From assembly GCA_946479255.1 (NCBI GenBank), contig CAMLFK010000149.1, forward strand, positions 1 to 11,772: a DNA stretch of 11,772 bases, written 5' to 3'. Positions 7,394 to 11,772 of this stretch are shown in pieces. Positions within the stretch are counted from its first letter, which is position 1, and each line of letters opens with the position of its first letter. Position numbers and translations under genes: made by a program. Under the pieces are notes generated by a model, which saw only the letters and a list, made by a program, of their open reading frames with translations, was not told the origin of the DNA and did no database searches. Source of the stretch: an uncultured Oxalobacteraceae bacterium. GTDB lineage: Bacteria; Pseudomonadota; Gammaproteobacteria; Burkholderiales; Burkholderiaceae.

Positions 7394-7936
7394 TCAGCCA
7401 TGATGCATCCGCTGAACCCGCAGGCGAACCAGGTACTCACCGGCGAACAGCACGCCCATCAGCACATAGGAAATCACGCCGTTATACAGCGACCACACGG
7501 CCGGAGTCGCCCACAGGGCGGTACCGAGCGCGATGGCGCCATTGACGATAAAGAAGCCGCACCACACCTTGGTGACGGTGCGGGTGTAGGCCACCGCGAA
7601 CGGCGGCAGGTTTGGTTCGCGCATGCGCGCGAAACGCTCGATCATGCTCGGTGGTTTGGCCAGGCTATAGCCAAAGGCGGCCAGCAGGCCGGCATTGACC
7701 AGCACCGGATACAGCTTCAAAGGCAGGATCGCATTGGCCGCGATGGCGCCTGCCGCAAGCAGCAAGGCGCCGCCCGCCAGCCAGCGTGCCGAGGCGCTCA
7801 GCTTGAGCGACGGCAGGCGCGCCAGTGCGGCCAGCAGCAGCAGGACGGCCAGCCAGCGCGGTTCGAAGCGCTCATGGCCCAGCCAGACAGCCAGTGGATA
7901 CAAGGCGGTGAGGACAATCCCCGGCACCGCCAGCAA
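7394..7936 (-). CDS. COG4648-type integral membrane protein of APE clusters
   Basis: A 180-residue polytopic inner-membrane protein with about five or six hydrophobic helices (roughly residues 2-20, 28-40, 50-66, 72-92, 125-146 and 150-170) and a basic C-terminus. The segments PPFAVAYTRTVTKVWCGFF and SLYNGVISYVLMG resemble the COG4648 'predicted membrane protein' family found between the ACPs and the AMP ligase in aryl polyene clusters (probably apeG). Its biochemical role is not established. The start is uncertain. The only conventional in-frame start is the TTG at 7934-7936, which has no Shine-Dalgarno at normal distance. Four codons upstream an in-frame ATA overlaps the ACP stop as ATAA and sits 8 bases after GAGGAG, so the original start may have been an ATG there. 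Confidence 0.82.
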   Translation of the reverse strand: MLAVPGIVLTALYPLAVWLGHERFEPRWLAVLLLLAALARLPSLKLSASARWLAGGALLLAAGAIAANAILPLKLYPVLVNAGLLAAFGYSLAKPPSMIERFARMREPNLPPFAVAYTRTVTKVWCGFFIVNGAIALGTALWATPAVWSLYNGVISYVLMGVLFAGEYLVRLRVQRMHHG

Positions 7937-7944
7937 ACGCGAAT

Positions 7945-8217
7945 TTATGACACCTGCTCCTCGACCAGCGCTTCGAGCGCGCCCACCACATCACCGATGG
8001 TGCGGATGGTCTTGAAGACTTCAGGCTGCAGGCGCTTGCCGGTCAGCTGCTTGAGCTTGACCGCCAGGTCGACCGCGTCGATGCTGTCGATGTCCAGGTC
8101 GGCGTACAGGTTGGACTCGGCGGTAAGTTCCGATTTATCCAGTTCAAACATCTCGGCCAGCAGGTCGACCACCCATGCCTGGATCTGCTCGCGGTTCATC
8201 TTGTCAATGTTAACCAT
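7945..8217 (-). CDS. apeF: Acyl carrier protein 2 (APE type II PKS)
   Basis: A 90-residue acyl carrier protein. The phosphopantetheine attachment site is Ser45 in ADLDIDSIDAVDL, the canonical DSxx motif at the start of helix II. Acidic helix residues follow, as expected for docking with PKS enzymes. The start is the ATG at 8215-8217, preceded by AAGGAG with a 7-base spacer, the best ribosome binding site in the operon; an upstream in-frame ATG at 8250 would extend into the previous ACP gene and has no support. The stop TAA at 7945-7947 abuts the membrane-protein gene. Paired ACPs are a hallmark of APE clusters (ApeE and ApeF). Which one carries the growing polyene and which the starter or a lipid cannot be read from sequence. 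Confidence 0.93.
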   Translation of the reverse strand: MVNIDKMNREQIQAWVVDLLAEMFELDKSELTAESNLYADLDIDSIDAVDLAVKLKQLTGKRLQPEVFKTIRTIGDVVGALEALVEEQVS

Positions 8218-8230
8218 GTAAGACTCCTTA
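8215..8230 (-). promoter_or_regulatory. Strong ribosome binding site for the second ACP
   Basis: On the minus strand AAGGAG lies 7 bases before the ATG at 8215-8217. It decides the start of the second ACP and is stronger than the signals ahead of neighbouring genes, consistent with a carrier protein needed in excess. This reading rests on the sequence match only. Confidence 0.6.
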
Positions 8231-8482
8231 CTTCTTCCGATGGGTTTCAATCAGCTTGGCCAGCGCGTTCACCGACGCGAAATGGCTGCGGGTTTCCTGC
8301 GAATCGGCCGACAGCGAAATGCCGTAGCGCTTTTGCAGGGCCACGCCCAGTTCCAGCGCGTCGATCGAGTCCAGGCCAAGGCCTTCGACAAACAGGGGTG
8401 CGTCGCTGTCGATATCGGCGGCGCTGACGTCTTCGAGTTGCAGGACGTCGATGATCAGTTGTTTCACTTCTTGCTCAAGCAT
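8228..8482 (-). CDS. apeE: Acyl carrier protein 1 (APE type II PKS)
   Basis: An 84-residue acyl carrier protein with the phosphopantetheine motif GLGLDSIDALELG; the modified residue is Ser39. Helix I (residues about 2-15), the DxDxDAPLF loop and a C-terminal helix ending in basic residues (ETHRKK) complete the standard four-helix layout. Its ATG overlaps the stop of the upstream PlsC-like acyltransferase by 8 bp (ATGCTTGA), and an AAGG lies just before it. It is followed 10 bp later by a second, clearly different ACP (about 90 residues), so the pair is not a recent duplicate. It is expected to be converted to holo form by a phosphopantetheinyl transferase not present in the window. Confidence 0.93.
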   Translation of the reverse strand: MLEQEVKQLIIDVLQLEDVSAADIDSDAPLFVEGLGLDSIDALELGVALQKRYGISLSADSQETRSHFASVNALAKLIETHRKK

Positions 8483-9248
8483 GACCTTGGTACTCTCCAG
8501 TAAAAAAATGTTGCAGGTGTTCCGTCAAATGACGTACCGCCATGACTTCGGTCGTGCCGGAGCCGGTGAAACTGCCGATCTCGATGTCATCCCTGATCTC
8601 GATACGAAATTGCGCCTGCCGCGGTGGAACGCGCCACCAGGCTTCGCCCTTGCCCAGCGTGGGTGGATGACAGGCAATGCACACCGGGGTGACGGCACAA
8701 GCGCCGCGCACCGCGATGTTGGCCGCGCCGCGTTTAAACACGATGGCGCCGCCGGCCGGAGTACGCGTACCCTCCGGGAAAATAATCAGGTTGTTCCCCG
8801 CCCGCAGCGACGCGATGCAGGCGTCGACCAGTTCCGCCCCGCTCTCGTTGCTGATGTAGCCGGCCGCGCGCACCGGTCCGCTGGTGAACGGGTTGTTCCA
8901 CAAATGGCTCTTGACGATGCAGTCGGCGCGCTGGACGAATGCCATCAGGAACACCGTGTCGATCAGGGTCGGGTGGTTGGCCAGGATCAGCTGGCCGCCC
9001 CGCTCCAGCTTGTCCAGGCCGATGAACTGGTAGCGCAGCACGCCCAGGCCGCGCATCAGCTCGATGAAGGCGCGGAAGGTCCAGCGAATCACCGCACGCG
9101 CGGCGATCGTGCGCCGGCCCCGGTCACGTATCATCAACGACATAGCGGGGAACACGGCCACGCGCAGCAGCAGGCCGCCAACACCAAAGCTGGCGAAACT
9201 GATGCCGGTCGCAATCACGCGCCAGCCACGTCCCAGTTGATCAAGCAT
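8475..9248 (-). CDS. PlsC-like lysophospholipid acyltransferase (APE cluster)
   Basis: A 257-residue acyltransferase of the LPLAT/PlsC family. The catalytic motif NHPTLID (91-97, His92 and Asp97) matches NHX4D, and the acceptor-binding motif FPEGTRT (157-163) matches FPEGxRS/T. N-terminal hydrophobic helices (about 11-40) suggest a peripheral or integral inner-membrane location. PlsC enzymes acylate lysophosphatidate. Copies in APE clusters (probably apeD) are thought to transfer a fatty acyl or polyene acyl chain to the lipid part of the product; the true substrates are not visible. Its ATG overlaps the stop of the chain-length-factor gene by 8 bp (ATGCTTGA), and the same octamer recurs at its own stop with the first ACP. 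Confidence 0.92.
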   Translation of the reverse strand: MLDQLGRGWRVIATGISFASFGVGGLLLRVAVFPAMSLMIRDRGRRTIAARAVIRWTFRAFIELMRGLGVLRYQFIGLDKLERGGQLILANHPTLIDTVFLMAFVQRADCIVKSHLWNNPFTSGPVRAAGYISNESGAELVDACIASLRAGNNLIIFPEGTRTPAGGAIVFKRGAANIAVRGACAVTPVCIACHPPTLGKGEAWWRVPPRQAQFRIEIRDDIEIGSFTGSGTTEVMAVRHLTEHLQHFFTGEYQGHA

Positions 9249-9972
9249 CGCGCGACCAGAGCCAGTGCTGCCGGCCCGTGCGGCGCGCCAGTGTACGCGC
9301 TCCGCTCAGCTGGAACTGCAAAATCTCCAGGCCGCCCGGCATTGCCGTCTTCGGCGCGCCTGCCGCATCGCTTAAAGCCAGGGTGATCGGATCGGCTTGC
9401 GGCGCGGTCATCAGCCATGCCCATGCGTGCGGCTGCTCGTCGCAATCTTCAAATTGGCCCAAGGGCTCAGGCAGCGGGCAGTCGTAAGCGACCAGCAGCA
9501 CCTCTTGCGCCCCTTCCGCCAGCAAACCGCAGGCCTCGATCACGCCATGCTCGACCGTTGCCGAACCGGCGGCCAGTGCAATGCAATTGGCGCGGTCGGC
9601 GCGGGCGATCGACAACAGGCCGGAACTGGCGTTGTGCACCGCCAGCCCAAAGGCGGTCGGCGACAAGGCCTCGCCGCGCGCCAGGTCGCCGAGCAGATCG
9701 ACGGCGCGGCCCACTTCGCCATGGCGCGAACAGAAAACCGAGGGGATGTCAGTGCGGCCGTCGAGGCAGCGGTAAGCGACGTCAAGCGCCATCTTGCCGA
9801 GGAAGCCTGCGCGCCGGCGCAACATGGCCGGCATGGCGGCAACCGCTGGATCAGCGCCTTCGCCGACGCGCACAGGCGCTTGCGCCCACGCGGTCCACGC
9901 TTCCGGCGTGGCCAGCCCAGGGGCCCACGCCGCGTGCGCGGCAATGGAAAACCGCAGGCCATGTTGTCGCAT
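9241..9972 (-). CDS. apeC: Ketosynthase-like chain length factor (APE type II PKS), half-size
   Basis: A 243-residue beta-ketoacyl-synthase-like protein of the short 'Ketoacyl-synt_2' type found at the head of APE clusters. Only one thiolase-like half is present; full ketosynthases are about 400 residues. The region equivalent to the active-site Cys motif reads AVHNASSGLLSIA (111-123), with no Cys, so it should be unable to condense by itself. The GSATVEHGV (136-144) and LLVAYDCPLP (159-168) blocks are characteristic of the family. It is expected to pair with a catalytic ketosynthase (ApeO) encoded outside the window, in a KS-CLF complex that sets polyene length. It is the first gene of the operon. 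Its ATG at 9970-9972 has only a weak, distant AGAG upstream, so translation initiation may be inefficient or helped by leader structure. Confidence 0.92.
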   Translation of the reverse strand: MRQHGLRFSIAAHAAWAPGLATPEAWTAWAQAPVRVGEGADPAVAAMPAMLRRRAGFLGKMALDVAYRCLDGRTDIPSVFCSRHGEVGRAVDLLGDLARGEALSPTAFGLAVHNASSGLLSIARADRANCIALAAGSATVEHGVIEACGLLAEGAQEVLLVAYDCPLPEPLGQFEDCDEQPHAWAWLMTAPQADPITLALSDAAGAPKTAMPGGLEILQFQLSGARTLARRTGRQHWLWSRDA

Positions 9973-10062
9973 TATTGCAAGTATCTCTACTAAAGTTCCA
10001 GCCTAGAATTATAAGCGCTGGGTTGAACGAAATACCAGAAGATTACCTGTCGCAAGAGAGAA

Positions 10063-10071
10063 AGTATAGCA
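10063..10071 (-). promoter_or_regulatory. Candidate extended -10 promoter for the APE operon
   Basis: On the minus strand the sequence TGCTATACT gives an extended -10 element (TGn plus TATACT, one mismatch from TATAAT). At 17 bp spacing the -35 position is CTTTTA (10086-10091), a poor match. An extended -10 can compensate for a weak -35. A start near 10056 would leave a leader of about 80 bases before the chain-length-factor ATG at 9972. The region is distinctly more AT-rich than the flanking genes. The call is inferred from sequence; a bare TATAAT at 10008-10013 is a weaker alternative. Confidence 0.4.
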
Positions 10072-10195
10072 AAATGCAACGTTAGTAAAAGCCGTCCAAA
10101 GTATGTATTGCTTTTTAGAGCGATTGATGCGACGACGGCGGACAAGCGCTAACAAGGAAGCGGCGCAGACGAAAACGACGGTTTTTGCCGCTCGA

Positions 10196-10219
10196 AATGA
10201 ACGGCCGAAGCGGTTCATT
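10196..10219 (-). repeat. Inverted repeat with UUCG loop, just 3' of the SDR gene
   Basis: Arms AATGAAC and GTTCATT (7 bp, perfect) enclose a C-C mismatch and an inner GC-TTCG-GC hairpin on the minus strand. UUCG is an exceptionally stable RNA tetraloop. It lies 8 bases after the SDR stop codon, so it could end or protect the SDR transcript and insulate it from the pigment operon. No U-tract follows the hairpin on either strand, so it is not a standard intrinsic terminator. Confidence 0.4.
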
Positions 10220-10227
10220 CCGGCGCG

Positions 10228-11004
10228 CTACTGGGCCGTCATGCCATCATCGGCCGTAATGATGGCACCATTGATAAAGTGGCTCTCCTCCGCCGCCAGC
10301 AACAGCAGCAAGCCGTCGAGATCCTCCGGCTTGCCCGGCCGCTTACGCGGCAGCATGCCGATCAGCTTCTGGCCCTGCTCGCTGGCGAAGTATTCCTCGT
10401 TGACTTCGGTGGAGATATAGCCGGTGCAGATGGCATTCGTGTTGATCCCGTACTTGGCCCACTCCACCGCCATCGCCTTGGTCATCTGCACCACGCCGGC
10501 CTTGCTCATGCAATACACGCCGATCTGCGGCAGCACGCGCAAGCCAGCCACCGATGCGATGTTGATGATGCGGTGCTGTTTCTTTGGATCGCCCTTGGCG
10601 CGCTGGATCATGCGCTTGGCGGCCTGCTGGGCCACGAAGAAGGCGCCGCGCAGGTTCGTGTCCATGATGTAGGCGTAGTCCTCTTCGGTCACGTCGATCA
10701 GGCGCTGGGTGGACGAGACGCCTGAGTTGTTCACCAGGATGTCGATCGGGCCTGCCTCAGTCTCTGCGTGGGCGATGGCCGACTTGATGCTGGCCAGGTC
10801 CGTCACGTCCAGGCTGACCACGTGGGCGGCGCCGCCGTCGGCTTCGATTTCGGCGCGCAGTTCCTTCAGGCGGTCGGTGCGGCGCGAGGCCAGCACCACC
10901 TGTGCGCCGGCGCCGGCCAGGGCCTTGGCGAAGCGTGCGCCGAGGCCGCTCGATGCACCCGTGATCATCGCGATCTTTCCCTCGAAATTGACTTCAATGC
11001 CCAC
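10228..11004 (-). CDS. SDR-family NAD(P)H oxidoreductase (FabG/3-hydroxyacyl dehydrogenase-like)
   Basis: A complete 258-residue classical short-chain dehydrogenase/reductase. It shows the cofactor motif TGASSGLG (15-22), Asp66 in LDVTD, NNSG (92-95), and the catalytic tetrad Asn117, Ser151, Tyr164 and Lys168 (YCMSK). Arg41-Arg42 after the second strand suggest preference for NADP(H). Substrate is not determined. Relatives include FabG, PhaB and 3-hydroxyacyl-CoA dehydrogenases. The start is GTG at 11002-11004 with TAGGAG 7 bases upstream. It is divergent from an electron-transfer-flavoprotein dehydrogenase gene, which suggests fatty-acid or branched-chain acid metabolism. It is separated from the pigment operon by 255 bp containing a promoter candidate, so I do not assign it as the APE ketoreductase, although a contribution cannot be excluded. 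Confidence 0.92.
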   Translation of the reverse strand: MGIEVNFEGKIAMITGASSGLGARFAKALAGAGAQVVLASRRTDRLKELRAEIEADGGAAHVVSLDVTDLASIKSAIAHAETEAGPIDILVNNSGVSSTQRLIDVTEEDYAYIMDTNLRGAFFVAQQAAKRMIQRAKGDPKKQHRIINIASVAGLRVLPQIGVYCMSKAGVVQMTKAMAVEWAKYGINTNAICTGYISTEVNEEYFASEQGQKLIGMLPRKRPGKPEDLDGLLLLLAAEESHFINGAIITADDGMTAQ

Positions 11005-11165
11005 GGTTTGCTCCTATGCGTTCGACAAACGAAAGCATAATCATTACATAAAACGCCGCCATTAGACGGTGCCATCTAATATTGCCCTTAAAATGGCGTC
11101 CAAGTTGCATTCGCCGCCAAAAAGCCGCACACTCGTGCTTAAATTTTCCATCCCATGAACACACC
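11005..11165. promoter_or_regulatory. Divergent promoter region with a 20-bp palindrome (possible operator)
   Basis: The 161-bp gap between the divergent SDR and ETF-QO genes must hold promoters for both. At 11061-11080 an imperfect palindrome ATTAGACGGTGCCATCTAAT is present: arms ATTAGA/TCTAAT plus GG/CC are symmetrical, 16 of 20 positions. A wider inverted repeat, CGCCATT at 11057-11063 and AATGGCG at 11092-11098, overlaps it. GCCAT occurs at 11058 and 11071, and in reverse at 11093-11097. Symmetry of this size is typical of dimeric repressor sites, but I do not recognise the regulator. No promoter hexamers fit well. Confidence 0.4.
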
Positions 11166-11772
11166 ATGACAGACCAGAACAATCTACTAGAACAATACGG
11201 CCCACGCGAGGCCATGGAATACGACGTGGTTGTGGTGGGCGGCGGCCCGGCCGGCCTGTCCGCGGCGATCCGCCTCAAGCAGTTGGCAGCGGAACAGGGC
11301 CGTGAAGTATCGGTCTGCGTGCTCGAAAAAGGCGGCGAGCTGGGCGCGCATATCCTGTCCGGCGCGGTCATGGACCCGCGCGCACTGAACGAGCTCATTC
11401 CCAACTGGAAGGAGCTGGGCGCTCCGCTCAACACCGAAGTCACGGAAGACCGCATCCTGTTCCTGACCGAAACCAAGGCTTACCAGACACCTGGTTTTGC
11501 GGTACCGGCCTGTTTTGAGAACCACGGCAACTACGTGATCTCGCTCGGTAATGTGGTGCGCTGGCTGGGCCAGCAGGCCGAAGTTCTCGGCGTGGAAATC
11601 TTCCCGGGCTTTCCGGCTGCCGAAGTGCTGTACAACGAAGATGGCTCGGTCAAGGGTGTCGCAACCGGCAACATGGGCGTGGACCGCCATGGCAAGCCGA
11701 AGGACGACTTCCAGCTGGGCATGGAACTGCATGCCAAGTACACCCTGTTCGCGGAAGGCTCGCGCGGCCACC
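11166..11772 (+). CDS. Electron transfer flavoprotein-ubiquinone oxidoreductase, N-terminal part
   Basis: The first 202 codons of ETF:ubiquinone oxidoreductase; the gene runs off the right edge (full length about 550 residues). The FAD-binding dinucleotide motif VVVVGGGPAGLSAA is at residues 21-34. LEKGGELGAHILSGAV and GNYVISLGNVVRWL are highly conserved segments of this family. The C-terminal 4Fe-4S cluster and the ubiquinone site lie outside the window. The enzyme passes electrons from reduced ETF, produced by acyl-CoA and other dehydrogenases, to the quinone pool at the inner membrane. I chose the ATG at 11166 because the preceding MTDQNN-type leader matches the usual N-terminal extension. 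There is no clear Shine-Dalgarno, and a four-codon ORF (MNTP) starting at 11155 ends in an ATGA overlap with this start. Confidence 0.95.
   Translation, partial: MTDQNNLLEQYGPREAMEYDVVVVGGGPAGLSAAIRLKQLAAEQGREVSVCVLEKGGELGAHILSGAVMDPRALNELIPNWKELGAPLNTEVTEDRILFLTETKAYQTPGFAVPACFENHGNYVISLGNVVRWLGQQAEVLGVEIFPGFPAAEVLYNEDGSVKGVATGNMGVDRHGKPKDDFQLGMELHAKYTLFAEGSRGH

Noticed and set aside
10008..10013. Perfect TATAAT on the minus strand as the main -10 box
   Set aside because: No acceptable -35 at 15-19 bp and no extended -10; the TGCTATACT at 10063-10071 is better supported.
10009..10218. 69-codon minus-strand ORF between the SDR and the pigment operon
   Set aside because: No ribosome site, its start lies inside the hairpin at 10196-10219, codon use differs from the neighbours, and it overlaps the promoter candidate. 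I see no family resemblance.
10228..11004. SDR as the ketoreductase (ApeQ) of the polyene PKS
   Set aside because: It is outside the overlapping operon, with a hairpin and promoter candidate between, and it is divergently paired with ETF-QO. The APE ketoreductase is expected beyond the MMPL gene.
10994..11476. 160-codon minus-strand ORF overlapping the SDR start and the ETF-QO gene
   Set aside because: It is antisense to the well-supported ETF-QO and crosses the divergent promoter region, with no recognisable motifs.
1..11772. CRISPR arrays, tRNA/rRNA genes, insertion sequences, prophage or defence genes
   Set aside because: No regularly spaced repeats, no transposase or integrase motifs and no RNA gene signatures were seen; nearly every base is accounted for by metabolic genes.

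Overview
The window is high-GC DNA with dense, overlapping genes. It looks like a Burkholderiales betaproteobacterium, probably Oxalobacteraceae-like (Massilia, Duganella or Janthinobacterium type). That placement is inferred from gene content and base composition, not from a marker gene. Almost all of it is one minus-strand operon that I recognise as the first part of an aryl polyene (APE) pigment cluster, the xanthomonadin/flexirubin-like family. Where ape letters are used, they follow the Xenorhabdus doucetiae nomenclature as I remember it; the gene order here matches that alphabet well.

The operon is transcribed right to left from an AT-richer gap at about 9973-10227. Its order is chain-length-factor-like ketosynthase (9241-9972), PlsC-type acyltransferase (8475-9248), two acyl carrier proteins (8228-8482 and 7945-8217), COG4648-type membrane protein (7394-7936), aryl/acyl-AMP ligase fused to a hot-dog dehydratase (5673-7388), SAM methyltransferase (4593-5666), family 2 glycosyltransferase (3845-4585), LpxL-type acyltransferase (2898-3848), MIO aromatic ammonia-lyase (1355-2911), hot-dog thioesterase (934-1362), LolA-like carrier (335-937) and an MMPL/RND exporter that runs off the left edge (1-338). 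Seven of the twelve junctions overlap by 4, 8 or 14 bp, so translation is probably coupled throughout.

The inferred pathway: the ammonia-lyase makes an aryl acrylate starter (4-coumarate-like) from an aromatic amino acid. The ligase loads it onto a carrier protein, and a type II PKS with dehydratase extends it into a conjugated polyene. The methyltransferase probably decorates the aryl ring. The acyltransferases and glycosyltransferase attach the polyene to a lipid or sugar anchor, and LolA plus the MMPL pump move it to the outer membrane. The catalytic ketosynthases, the ketoreductase and the second dehydratase are not in the window and should lie beyond position 1.

The right end is a separate block. 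An SDR oxidoreductase (10228-11004, minus) and the 5' part of electron-transfer-flavoprotein:ubiquinone oxidoreductase (11166 onward, plus) diverge from a 161-bp gap that carries a 20-bp imperfect palindrome. These look like fatty-acid or amino-acid oxidation genes, not part of the pigment cluster.

The cluster type is known. The more distinctive details are the ligase-dehydratase fusion, the split glycosyltransferase/acyltransferase pair, a methyltransferase lacking the catalytic His of O-methyltransferases, unusual selectivity residues in the lyase, a possible lost start codon in the membrane protein gene, and a 13-bp tandem duplication at the ligase start.
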